A stretch of DNA of 45,501 nucleotides from contig CADBDH010000022.1 of NCBI GenBank assembly GCA_902793405.1, forward strand, positions 1 through 45,501, given 5' to 3'. Shown here piece after piece: positions 16,555-24,734 of the stretch (position 1 is the stretch's first letter; each line of letters opens with the position of its first letter). The position numbers were made by a program, and so were the translations under genes. This stretch comes from an uncultured Bacteroidales bacterium (GTDB taxonomy: Bacteria > Bacteroidota > Bacteroidia > Bacteroidales > Muribaculaceae). Below the pieces are notes generated by a model. It saw only the letters and a program-made list of their open reading frames with translations. It searched no databases and was not told where the DNA came from.

Positions 16555-18414
16555 TTACTTCACAACCTTAACAGCGCTGGTGGTACCGTCGGTGTAGGTG
16601 GTCACCTTGATGGTCATGCCGCTGGGCTGTGCCATCTCCTGACCGGCTACATTGAAGTAGCGTACGTTAGCAACGGTCTTGCCGGCGTTCATCTCGTTAA
16701 CACTGCTGGGAACCTCATACAGCCATGCGATATCCTCGCTAGCATTCTTCACACCGTCAACGGTGTAGAATACCTGGATACCGATGTTACCATTGTGCTC
16801 CTCATCGCGAACGAACAGAGGATTGTCGCCCTCGTTGGTGCGATACATGTAAACATAGGTGCTGTTGAAGTCAACGGCGCTGGTGTAGAGGTCGTAGGGA
16901 ACCTCGTCGATGTCCTCATACAGGTCGAAGGTGTAGTCCTCGGCGGGGAAGGTGAACTGATAAACGTTACCGAAGCCGTCGTTGATCCACAGAGCGTAGC
17001 TGATGAACTCGGGATCGAGGATGTTGCCATCAACGTCGGTGGTGGGCAGGGTGAAGTAGAAGCGGCTGAAACCACTCTCGTCACCACAGTCATACCACTC
17101 GTCGGCGGTTGCCATAGCGGGAACGGCGGGAACAGCGGGAGTCTTCAGCGTGCCGAAGGGCTCCTCACCCTTAGCAAACTCGATCGAGGTCATGCTCAGG
17201 TCATCGCTCCAGAAGGTCATCATACCCTCGGCGAAGCCCCACTCGGGGAATTCTGCCTCGAGGTCACCGTTGGTGCCGAGCAGGTAAACGTTGTTACCGT
17301 CGATCATCATCTGGATCTCGGTGGTGCGGTCGTCGATTTCGAAGCCCAGGTAGTAGCCGAGCTCGCCATAGTCATCATAGTCCTCATAAACGTAGGTGCT
17401 GCCCCAGCCCAGAACGACACCATAGCCGTAAGCATCGCTCCAGCTCAAGTACTGGCCAGTGGGGATGGTGATGATACCGGTCTCGGGATCGAAGGTACCC
17501 TTTACCCAAGCGTCGTTGCCGTCATAGTACCAAGCGGGATTCTGAACGTAAGCGTCGTTGGTCTCGGGATCGATAGCGATTGCAAAGGTGCCATCGGTGT
17601 AACCAGCAGATACGCCCCAGCCCATGGTGATAACAGCACTGTTGCGCCAGTAGTTGTTAACCTCTAAGCCTTCGGGAATGTCATAGATCACCTTAACCTC
17701 GGGCTCAGGCTCGGGCTCGAACTCAAAGTCACCAATGTGGATGTCGTCAACGTTCAGACGGAACATGTCAGATACATTGTGGTGAACGATGGCGATGGTA
17801 CCCTCTGAACCCTCATACTCGCTCAGGTCAAACTCATAAGGAGTCATGACGCCGGTAGCGGTGATGTCATCAGAGATCTTTACCCATTCGGGATTCGAAT
17901 CGGTGTAGATGTAAACAGCGAATACCTCACTAGCCCAGCTGGGATCCTGACCGCAAGCATAGAAACCAAGCTTGCCGTGCAGGGGCAACCATGCTGATAC
18001 CAGCCAGTTGTCGGGATACAGAACACCAAAGTTGTTGTCGTAGCTAGCAGAAGCAACAACACCATAGCCACTGTGTGCCTTGATGCCATCACCAGTGGTG
18101 TACTCCCAGGTGTAGCCGTCGCCGTCCTCATCGAGAACAACCCAGTCGTTGAGCTGGGCCTCATCCTCAAAGTCCCAAACCAGGCAGTCGCCGTCCTTGA
18201 TAGCGTGGTTGTTGGTGGGACGTGCGTTCACGTCAAATGCATTGAGGGCGATGGTGTTGAATTCGGTAGTTCCACCTTTCTTCACCTGAACACGCTCAAC
18301 GTTCTTCTTAAGGTTAACCTTAGCGGTCTCCTTGTTGATCAGCTTGTTGTTGACACCGGCCGAAGCACCAACGGCAACAGCAGCTGCGAGCAAAAGTACA
18401 AATAATTTCTTCAT
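16555..18414 (-). CDS. Large secreted protein, adhesin-like module and sorting domain
   Basis: The 619-residue protein starts MKKLFVLLLAAAVAVGASAG, a signal peptide. Residues ~75-235 (CLVWDFEDEAQLNDWVVLDEDGDGY..., a WDFE start and a DDIHIGDFEF end) look like a cleaved-adhesin/MAM-type jelly-roll. A central beta-rich module (about 245-400, with GTFDPETGIITIPTGQYLSW and a conserved GWGSTYVYED) is shared with the neighbour at 18774. A second shared region and the sorting domain (VRYFNVAGQEMAQP to VKVVK) close the protein. It is probably surface-exposed through a T9SS-like route. It has its own promoter, a ~190-base leader and its own terminator. The function and ligand are unknown. Confidence 0.85.
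   Translation of the reverse strand: MKKLFVLLLAAAVAVGASAGVNNKLINKETAKVNLKKNVERVQVKKGGTTEFNTIALNAFDVNARPTNNHAIKDGDCLVWDFEDEAQLNDWVVLDEDGDGYTWEYTTGDGIKAHSGYGVVASASYDNNFGVLYPDNWLVSAWLPLHGKLGFYACGQDPSWASEVFAVYIYTDSNPEWVKISDDITATGVMTPYEFDLSEYEGSEGTIAIVHHNVSDMFRLNVDDIHIGDFEFEPEPEPEVKVIYDIPEGLEVNNYWRNSAVITMGWGVSAGYTDGTFAIAIDPETNDAYVQNPAWYYDGNDAWVKGTFDPETGIITIPTGQYLSWSDAYGYGVVLGWGSTYVYEDYDDYGELGYYLGFEIDDRTTEIQMMIDGNNVYLLGTNGDLEAEFPEWGFAEGMMTFWSDDLSMTSIEFAKGEEPFGTLKTPAVPAVPAMATADEWYDCGDESGFSRFYFTLPTTDVDGNILDPEFISYALWINDGFGNVYQFTFPAEDYTFDLYEDIDEVPYDLYTSAVDFNSTYVYMYRTNEGDNPLFVRDEEHNGNIGIQVFYTVDGVKNASEDIAWLYEVPSSVNEMNAGKTVANVRYFNVAGQEMAQPSGMTIKVTTYTDGTTSAVKVVK
16556..17130 (-). repeat. Near-identical 3' block of tandem paralogs
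   Basis: This block matches 18775-19340 in the same orientation, with long stretches nearly identical by eye. It covers the sorting domain and the preceding ~150 residues. Similarity drops toward the 5' halves of the genes. This is the pattern of recent duplication or gene conversion of the 3' ends. Confidence 0.8.
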
Positions 18415-18610
18415 ACGATAAAAAAATTAAGTTAATAATGTTGTTAATACACTATTGGTTAAAATAGTTAATGTTCTCGTATCCATTTATTTGCTATCAA
18501 CTTACAGGCAGAATTGAACATCCTTTGCTCATCCATTCGGCAGATTGATAGGGTTTGCGGTTATTACTACTCTAGGACCAATTCCATAAAGAAACAGTAG
18601 CTAGCCGTGA
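18415..18610 (-). other. Long AT-rich 5' leader
   Basis: No ORF is supported between the promoter and the 18414 start codon. The leader is AT-rich near the start codon and shows no obvious riboswitch. Leaders of similar length, but without clear sequence similarity, precede the 6818 and 18774 genes. Confidence 0.4.
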
Positions 18611-18642
18611 CAAAGATACACTTATCTTTTAGACTGACCAAA
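18611..18642 (-). promoter_or_regulatory. Promoter of the 16555 secreted-protein gene
   Basis: On the minus strand, TTTG (18642-18639), a 20-base spacer and TATCTTTG (18618-18611) match the consensus fully. Confidence 0.7.
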
Positions 18643-18714
18643 AAAAGTAAACAATTTTTCTAAAAATATTACTCAAATCGGTATATTTTGTCCTGCAGGT
18701 TATGCCGTTGGCAC

Positions 18715-18752
18715 AAAAAAATAGAGACGCACCGCGCGTGGTGCGTCTCTAT
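18715..18752 (-). terminator. Rho-independent terminator
   Basis: The 13-bp stem ATAGAGACGCACC/GGTGCGTCTCTAT (18721-18733, 18740-18752) is followed on the minus strand by a T-run. It ends the gene at 18774. Its stem resembles the terminator at 16492, as expected for duplicated genes. Confidence 0.9.
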
Positions 18753-18773
18753 CATTCTTGTAAGTTGATGAGC

Positions 18774-20609
18774 TTACTTCACAACCTTAGCGGCGCTGGT
18801 GGTGCCGTCGGTGTAGGTGGTCACCTTGATGGTCATGCCGTTGGGCTGTGCCATCTCCTGACCAGCTACGTTGAAGTAGCGTACGTTAGCAACGGTCTTG
18901 CCAGCGTTCATCTCGTTAACACTGCTGGGAACCTCATACAGCCAAGCGATGTCCTCGCTAGCATTCTTCACACCGTCAACGGTGTAGAATACCTGGATAC
19001 CGATGTTACCGTTGTGCTCCTCATCGCGAACGAACAGAGGATTGTCGTTCATGTTGGTGCGATACATGTAAACATAGTAGTTCTTGAAGTCAACAGCGTT
19101 GCTGTAGATGTCGTAGGTAACCTCGTCGATGTCCTCGGTCAGGTCATAGGTGTAGACTGCAGCGGGGAAGGTGTACTGATAAGTGTTGCCGAAGCCGTCG
19201 TTGATCCACAGAGCGTAGCTGATGTACTCGGGATCGAGCTTGTTGCCATCAACGTCGGTGGTGGGCAGGGTGAAGTAGAAGCGGCTGAAACCGGTCTCGT
19301 CACCACAGTCATACCACTCGTCGGCGGTTGCGTTAGCGGGAACAGCGGGCTTCAGGTCAACGGTGTAACCCATGGGCTCACCATTGTTGGCAAACTCGAT
19401 CGAGGTCATGCTCAGGTCGTCGCTGTAATAAGTCATCATACCGGTAGCAAAGCCCCACTCGGGGAACTCGGCATTGATGTCACCCTCGCTGCCCAGCATG
19501 TAGATGTTGCCGTCCATGAGCTGGAGCTGGATCTCGGTGGTGCGCTCGTCGAGTTCATAACCCAGGTAGTAGCCGAGCTCGCCACTCTCATCAGTGTCCT
19601 CATAAACGTAGGTGCTGCCCCAACCCAGAACGATACCATACTCTGAGCTCTCGTACCATGACAGATACTGGCCAGTGGGGATGGTGATGATGTTGGTCTC
19701 GGGATCGAAGGTACCCTTTACCCAGCTGTTGTAGCTGTCATGCCACCAAGAGGGGTTCTGAACGTAAGCGTCGTTGGTAGCGGGATCGATAGCAACGATG
19801 AGCTTGCCGTCGGTCATGCCGCTCGAAACGCCAAAGATGCTCATAGCGATGTAGCCAGTGCTGCGGTAGTAGGTGGTAACCTCGCAACCCTCGGGGATCT
19901 CGGTGATCACGGTGGGGGTAACGACGGGCTCACGCTCGGTGAGAACGGTGTTCCACTCCAGGTAACCGGTCCAGCTGTCATCATCCTCCCAGTAAGCGGT
20001 CAGACCAATGCCGTGGTAGTCCTCTTCAACGTTGTAGTCACCACCGGTTGAACCCTCAGAGCCCAGCAGAGTGATGGTCTCGCCGTCGATGGCATAGACA
20101 GCCTCCTCGGCGCGCTCGTCGCGGATGAAGTAGATGTTACCGTCAGCGTCAATGCCAGCCTCACCCCAAGCGAGGAGAACCGAAGCCTGATAGTAGTCGC
20201 TGTAGTAAATCTCTTGACCCAGAGCAACGTGAATCTCGTTGCCCTCGATGGTACCCTCTACCCAGTAGTCGCCAAAGTTGCTGCCGCTACCGCAGAGGAT
20301 GTTCTTCATGTAAACCTTACCGTCCTCGGCATAGACGATGTCCATGCGGTTACCGTCCTGCTGGCCACAATAGAGATAACCGTTGTTGTTGTAGTCATAC
20401 TGACCGGCGCGGTTGTAGCTCTTGAGCTCACCCTCGGGCTGAGTGTTGATCACACGGAAGCTAGCCTTGTCCTTGCTGATGTTAGCCTTTACCATCTCCT
20501 TGTTGACCATCTTGTTGGTCTTCACGGAATGGGTCGACTTGAATTGAATGCCGGCTGATGCGCTCAGGGCAACAGCTGCAGCAACCAAAAGTACTGATAA
20601 TTTCTTCAT
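18774..20609 (-). CDS. Large secreted protein, duplicated beta module and sorting domain
   Basis: This 611-residue paralog of the 16555 product has a signal peptide (MKKLSVLLVAAAVALSASAG). Its central module (about 240-395, GTFDPETNIITIPTGQYLSW) and C-terminal sorting region are close copies of those in the neighbour. The N-terminal part differs. Instead of the adhesin-like domain it has residues ~70-220 that look like a divergent second copy of the central module (YWVEGTIEGNEIHVALGQ, then DGETITLLGSEG aligning with DGNIYMLGSEGD). So the two genes share an architecture but have exchanged the first module. Surface location is inferred from the signal peptide and sorting domain; function is unknown. 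Confidence 0.85.
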   Translation of the reverse strand: MKKLSVLLVAAAVALSASAGIQFKSTHSVKTNKMVNKEMVKANISKDKASFRVINTQPEGELKSYNRAGQYDYNNNGYLYCGQQDGNRMDIVYAEDGKVYMKNILCGSGSNFGDYWVEGTIEGNEIHVALGQEIYYSDYYQASVLLAWGEAGIDADGNIYFIRDERAEEAVYAIDGETITLLGSEGSTGGDYNVEEDYHGIGLTAYWEDDDSWTGYLEWNTVLTEREPVVTPTVITEIPEGCEVTTYYRSTGYIAMSIFGVSSGMTDGKLIVAIDPATNDAYVQNPSWWHDSYNSWVKGTFDPETNIITIPTGQYLSWYESSEYGIVLGWGSTYVYEDTDESGELGYYLGYELDERTTEIQLQLMDGNIYMLGSEGDINAEFPEWGFATGMMTYYSDDLSMTSIEFANNGEPMGYTVDLKPAVPANATADEWYDCGDETGFSRFYFTLPTTDVDGNKLDPEYISYALWINDGFGNTYQYTFPAAVYTYDLTEDIDEVTYDIYSNAVDFKNYYVYMYRTNMNDNPLFVRDEEHNGNIGIQVFYTVDGVKNASEDIAWLYEVPSSVNEMNAGKTVANVRYFNVAGQEMAQPNGMTIKVTTYTDGTTSAAKVVK

Positions 20610-20763
20610 AGTAGTTAATGAATTAATTAATTAATAAAATGTTTAAAACACGAAAAATATCGTATGATTTTATTGTAAACAATAGTATCTAAGTGTTTGA
20701 TTTATAGAAAACAATAATGCAATTGAATGAACCCTCCATTTGGAGTTACACCCAATTTGCTTG

Positions 20764-20771
20764 CAAAGTAA
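20764..20771 (-). promoter_or_regulatory. Possible -7 element
   Basis: TTACTTTG on the minus strand is one base off TAnnTTTG; the -33 element is not evident. It would give the 18774 gene a leader of about 150 bases. The rest of 20610-20845 is AT-rich and non-coding. Confidence 0.3.
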
Positions 20772-20845
20772 CTATTTTTTTCGGTAAATTCCTAAGAAAA
20801 TGTGATTTTTTTTTACAGATAATAATTAACCGTTTTTAGGGGCGG

Positions 20846-21958
20846 TCAGCGATTCTGATTCACCAGGTTGCTGACGGCATGGGCCACGCGTGCCAGAGTG
20901 CCGCCGGTGTTCATGGCGATGTCTTTAGGCAAGCCCTCGCTCACGGCGATTGCAGCCAGCAATCCTGTTTTTTCAAGGTCTAGATCAGGGGTTATGGTGC
21001 CGCACACGGCCGCCACGCCAATGCCGCGCTCGAGAGCCGACTGAATGACCATACCGGGGCCTTTACCCATGAATGTCTGCGCGTCGAGTTGCCCTTCGCC
21101 GGTGATGACCAGGTCGGCGCCATCGAGGGCGTCTTCCAGACCGCTGTGCGACAGCACGTATGGCGCTCCTGGAAGCAATTCGGTGTCCAGCAGGTGAAGC
21201 ATCAGTGCGGGAATGCCGCCGGCAGCACCGCATCCGGCCTTGCCGGCAATGTCGGTGCCCACGATGCCGGCCACATGCATCATGCCGCGCTCCAGCAATT
21301 CAACTTGCTGGGGCGATGCTCCTTTTTGGGGTGCAAACACGGCCGCTGTGCCGTGCGGGCCGCACAGGGGGTTATCCACGTCGGTGAGCAGTGTGAAACT
21401 GCACACCTGTACCTCGCGGGGGATGCCGCGGGTCTCGATGTGTGCGATGCGCTCGAGCGAGGCACCGCTGGGGTAGAGGTAATGCCCTTCGTGGTCAAGG
21501 AATTCCGCACCCAGCGCACTCATGATACCCATGCCGGCATCGCATGTCGCCGAGCCGCCCAGTCCCAGCACGATGTGGCGGCTGCCGCGCTCCATGGCGT
21601 CGCGCATGAGCAGTCCCGTCCCCAATGTCGAGGCGCGCATCACGTCGCGGGCTTCGGGGGACACGAGGGCCAGGCCGCTGGCTGCGGCGGTCTCGATAAG
21701 TGCCGTGCCGTCGTCACACAGGAAATAGCTGGCAGTGACGGGTTCCAGCTGGAGCAGCGGTCCCATCGTGGGCAAGGTCACCCATTGGCCCTGGCGGTTG
21801 GCGGCCAGTACCGCTGTGGTGCCGTCGCCACCGTCGGCGACAGGGACACACACCGTCATCACATCATCAAGGCCGCACAAACCTTGTTGTGCGGCCTCGT
21901 TGAGTTGTTGAGCCGTTGCCGACCCTTTGAATTTGTCAAATGCCAGAACGACTTTCAT
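20846..21958 (-). CDS. Glycerate kinase
   Basis: The 370-residue protein fits the GarK/GlxK family in length and motifs: an N-terminal FDKFKGS(A)TA, the PVADGGDGTTAVL segment, LGGSATCDAGMG and DLVITGEGQLDAQT. It phosphorylates D-glycerate with ATP in the cytosol, giving 2-phosphoglycerate in this family. It lies 44 bases after the coiled-coil lipoprotein gene. The upstream spacer carries a remnant of the ccttaaagcctaat repeat type. No operon partner of glycerate metabolism is near. Confidence 0.93.
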   Translation of the reverse strand: MKVVLAFDKFKGSATAQQLNEAAQQGLCGLDDVMTVCVPVADGGDGTTAVLAANRQGQWVTLPTMGPLLQLEPVTASYFLCDDGTALIETAAASGLALVSPEARDVMRASTLGTGLLMRDAMERGSRHIVLGLGGSATCDAGMGIMSALGAEFLDHEGHYLYPSGASLERIAHIETRGIPREVQVCSFTLLTDVDNPLCGPHGTAAVFAPQKGASPQQVELLERGMMHVAGIVGTDIAGKAGCGAAGGIPALMLHLLDTELLPGAPYVLSHSGLEDALDGADLVITGEGQLDAQTFMGKGPGMVIQSALERGIGVAAVCGTITPDLDLEKTGLLAAIAVSEGLPKDIAMNTGGTLARVAHAVSNLVNQNR

Positions 21959-22002
21959 TTCTTTTGGATAAATCTGATTCCTTTGGTCTAAAGCCTTAAA
22001 GC

Positions 22003-22890
22003 CTAATCCACCTTGATAACCAGATAATTGGACTTCTCCCAGAAACGGCTGGCGTTGATGATGTGCAGCAGTTTGCCGTTGCCATTATCCACGATTTCAT
22101 AAGAGTCCTTTGGGTGGTTGGTCATCAGTTGGGCCTTCTTGCTGTGCAGGGGAATTTCGCTTAGGGTGCGGCGGTCGGCCTTGGTGAAATAGGACCTCTC
22201 AAAGTCGCCTTCAAGAATCTTGGTCTTGCGCAGGAAGCCCGTTTCGATGATCTTGTTGGCCTTGAGCTCCTTCTTGGAACCGATCACGTAGTAGCAGGTG
22301 TTCAGGTTGTCCACCTCGCCAGTGAGCTTCTTGGACTCCTGTTCGGCAGCTTCCTTCTCGCGGGTGACGTTCTTGGTGACGGTGTTGAGCGAGTCCACGC
22401 TCTGGTTCAGGTTCTTGATTTGGACGTGTGCTGCCGCGAGTTGCTCGGTCAGGCCGTTGATGGTCTTCTGCTGGTCCTCGAGCTGTCCCTTCAGGTTGTC
22501 GATGGACTTTTGCATCGTGGCGTTGTAGTTGGTGGACTGCTTCAGGCGGCGCTCCAGCTCGGCCAGACGCTGTTTGTGCTTGTTGATGGACTGCTGGATC
22601 AGGACGATGTCGTCACGCAGCTGTTTCTTGCGGTCGGCAGTTTCGCCGTTCAGGTTGTTTACCGACACGATGTCCTCCAATTCCTTGATTTGCTGCATGC
22701 CGTCGGCAATGTCGCCCATGAGTTGCATCAGGCTGTCCTTTTCGGCATTGGCAGTGTTGATAGAATCTTGCAGCGCAGCATTGATGGAATCCTGGCGCAG
22801 GGCCTCTTGTTCCAGCTGGTTGGTGCGCTTGCAGGCGGGCATGATTGCCAGGCCCACCATGAGCCATACAAATATCGAAATTCGTTTCAT
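22003..22890 (-). CDS. Coiled-coil lipoprotein, possibly Cbp1-like
   Basis: The 295-residue protein has a short signal (MKRISIFVWLMVGLAIMPAC) with a possible lipid-modified cysteine at residue 20. A long heptad-rich coiled coil follows (about 25-190: KQRLAELERRLKQS, IDNLKGQLEDQQKTI). The C-terminal ~90 residues form a compact domain (CYYVIGSKKELKANKII, IPLHSKKAQLMTNHPKDSYEI, FWEKSNYLVIKVD). The layout recalls Bacteroidales proteins annotated as Cbp1-type collagen-binding adhesins, but I hold that name only tentatively. It is probably anchored in the envelope and reaches into the periplasm or to the surface. Confidence 0.75.
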   Translation of the reverse strand: MKRISIFVWLMVGLAIMPACKRTNQLEQEALRQDSINAALQDSINTANAEKDSLMQLMGDIADGMQQIKELEDIVSVNNLNGETADRKKQLRDDIVLIQQSINKHKQRLAELERRLKQSTNYNATMQKSIDNLKGQLEDQQKTINGLTEQLAAAHVQIKNLNQSVDSLNTVTKNVTREKEAAEQESKKLTGEVDNLNTCYYVIGSKKELKANKIIETGFLRKTKILEGDFERSYFTKADRRTLSEIPLHSKKAQLMTNHPKDSYEIVDNGNGKLLHIINASRFWEKSNYLVIKVD

Positions 22891-22937
22891 ATCTATCAGA
22901 ATTTACGCTTGTTATATACTGGTGTTTAAAGTAATTG

Positions 22938-23672
22938 TCAAACTTTTGCCTGCTTCCCTTTGAAAGCGGCATACTTGTCCACCTTGACGTTGGCCTCGGG
23001 GGCGCGTCCTGCAACCACGATGACGATTTCGCCGCGTGGGGCGTTGGCGGTGAAATATTCCACCAGTTCGCCCAGGGTGCCGTTGTGGGTGGTGTTGTGC
23101 AGCTTGCTGATTTCTCTCACCACGCTGGCCTCGCGATCGCTGCCCATGACGTCGGCGAGTTGCTGCAGGGTCTTCAACAGCCTGAGGGGTGACTCATAGA
23201 AAACCATCGTCAGCGGCTGGTCTTTAAGCTGGTCAAGGCGGCTCTGGCGACCTTTCTTCTGGGGCAGGAAGCCCTCAAACACAAATCGGTCGCAGGGCAG
23301 ACCCGAATTGACCAGTGCCGGCACAAATGCTGTGGCTCCAGGCAGGGTCTCGACCTCGACGCCGTGACGGCGGCACTCGCGTGAGAGCAGGAAGCCTGGG
23401 TCGCTGATGCCCGGCGTGCCCGCGTCGCTGATGAGGGCCATCACCTTGCCCGCCATGAGCTGCTCGACCACACTGGCGGCCGCCTCGTGCTCGTTGAACT
23501 TGTGGTGGCTGCGCGTTGGAGTGCCGATGCCGAAGTGCTTGAGCAGCACACCGCTGGTGCGGGTGTCCTCGGCAAGAATCAGGTCCACACTGTTCAGCAC
23601 CTCGATGGCACGGGGTGTCATGTCGGAGAGGTTGCCGACGGGCGTGGGTACTATGTAAAGCTTACCTGCCAT
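22938..23672 (-). CDS. rsmI: 16S rRNA (cytidine-1402-2'-O)-methyltransferase
   Basis: This 244-residue protein is full length for RsmI. It shows YIVPTPVGNLSDMTPRA at the N-terminus, AEDTR, and the SAM-binding stretch SDAGTPGISDPG, with ALVNSGLPCDRFVFEGFLP further on. It methylates the 2'-O of C1402 of 16S rRNA. The gene lies 13 bases after the Pro/Ala/Glu-rich protein gene and is probably co-transcribed with it. Confidence 0.95.
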   Translation of the reverse strand: MAGKLYIVPTPVGNLSDMTPRAIEVLNSVDLILAEDTRTSGVLLKHFGIGTPTRSHHKFNEHEAAASVVEQLMAGKVMALISDAGTPGISDPGFLLSRECRRHGVEVETLPGATAFVPALVNSGLPCDRFVFEGFLPQKKGRQSRLDQLKDQPLTMVFYESPLRLLKTLQQLADVMGSDREASVVREISKLHNTTHNGTLGELVEYFTANAPRGEIVIVVAGRAPEANVKVDKYAAFKGKQAKV

Positions 23673-23685
23673 GGGCTGGAATGCC

Positions 23686-24642
23686 TCACTTCTGGAAATG
23701 GTTGCGGACGATGGCCATAAAGTCCTTGACGACCTCGTTCTCGCGGTCCCAGTTCAACTGGCTGTAGAAGTACAGCTCGGCGTTGCCGTAGCTGGTCATT
23801 ACCTCGATGTGCTCGATGGCGGTGTCCATGGCGTTGGCGCTGCCGGCGAACAGTTCGCGCTGGAAGCGGAAACGGTCGTTCAGCGAGATGGCCTTGCGGA
23901 TATCCTTGGAGAGGTGGCGCTGCAGTTTCTCGTCGACGCGCAGCGGGGCACTAGGCTCCTCCACCTCGGGGAAGTCGGTGGGTACAGGAGGAATGGGCAT
24001 CTCCTCCTCGGGTTCCAGCACGGTGTCGTCTTCGGCCTCGATAAACTCGACTTCGATATCCGGGCCGTCTTCGGCCTCGGGCAGGACGTCGGGATCAGGG
24101 TCGGGAAGGGGCTGGGCATTGTAGTCGTCAACAGCGGGACTGGCTGGTGCGGCCTCACTGGCGGGAGCAGCAGGAGCCGCGGTGGTGTCCTGGGCGATGT
24201 TGAAGGGCGGGGGAGTGGTCGCGTGCTGCGGCTCCTCGTAATTCAACTCGAAGACTTCCTTGAATTCCTCGCCGTTGTCGTGCTGCCAGGTCTCGTCGGC
24301 ATCATAGTCCTCCTCGGGAAGGGTGTTGGCTTCGGCGGGTGCCTCCTCAACGGGAGCGGGCTGTGCATCAGCGGGTGCCTCCTCAACGGGAGCGGGCTGT
24401 GCGTCGGCAGGAGCCTCCTCGACAGGAGCGGGTTGTGCATCGGCGTGAGCCTGCTCAGCAGCGGGTTGTGCAACGGGCTCGGGGAAAGCCACGCCGCACA
24501 TCTCGGCCAGCTCACGCACTTTGCGCTGGATTTTATTGGTTATCACTTGGGGCGTGTTCTCCTCACCCAGACGGCGGGTGACGAGCATCAGTCCTTCAAT
24601 CTCATAGACATGAGATAGCATTTTCTCTATCGACATGTTCAT
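23686..24642 (-). CDS. Conserved hypothetical protein with Pro/Ala/Glu-rich middle
   Basis: From ATG 24642 (MNMSIEKML) the product has 318 residues; an upstream TTG at 24681 is less likely. The N-terminus (about 1-45) and C-terminus (about 240-318, LQRHLSKDIRKAISLNDRFRF...) look folded. The centre is acidic, rich in Pro, Ala and Glu and surely disordered. It contains three 12-residue repeats of AQPAPVEEAPAD encoded by a 36-bp tandem repeat. There is no signal peptide, so it is probably cytosolic. I recall similar C-terminal halves in other Bacteroidales but no function. Confidence 0.75.
   Translation of the reverse strand: MNMSIEKMLSHVYEIEGLMLVTRRLGEENTPQVITNKIQRKVRELAEMCGVAFPEPVAQPAAEQAHADAQPAPVEEAPADAQPAPVEEAPADAQPAPVEEAPAEANTLPEEDYDADETWQHDNGEEFKEVFELNYEEPQHATTPPPFNIAQDTTAAPAAPASEAAPASPAVDDYNAQPLPDPDPDVLPEAEDGPDIEVEFIEAEDDTVLEPEEEMPIPPVPTDFPEVEEPSAPLRVDEKLQRHLSKDIRKAISLNDRFRFQRELFAGSANAMDTAIEHIEVMTSYGNAELYFYSQLNWDRENEVVKDFMAIVRNHFQK
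24335..24442. repeat. 36-bp tandem repeat, three units
   Basis: Units begin at 24335, 24371 and 24407. The first two are nearly identical; the third is diverged. Each encodes 12 residues in frame, so copy number can vary without disrupting the gene. Confidence 0.85.
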
Positions 24643-24734
24643 AATCTTCTGTTTTGTTGTGCCTTGGCTGTTTGTAGCCAAGAATTTGCTTTACATTGGA
24701 CCTGCAAGTTTAGACATTTTTTTTTAAACAGCAA

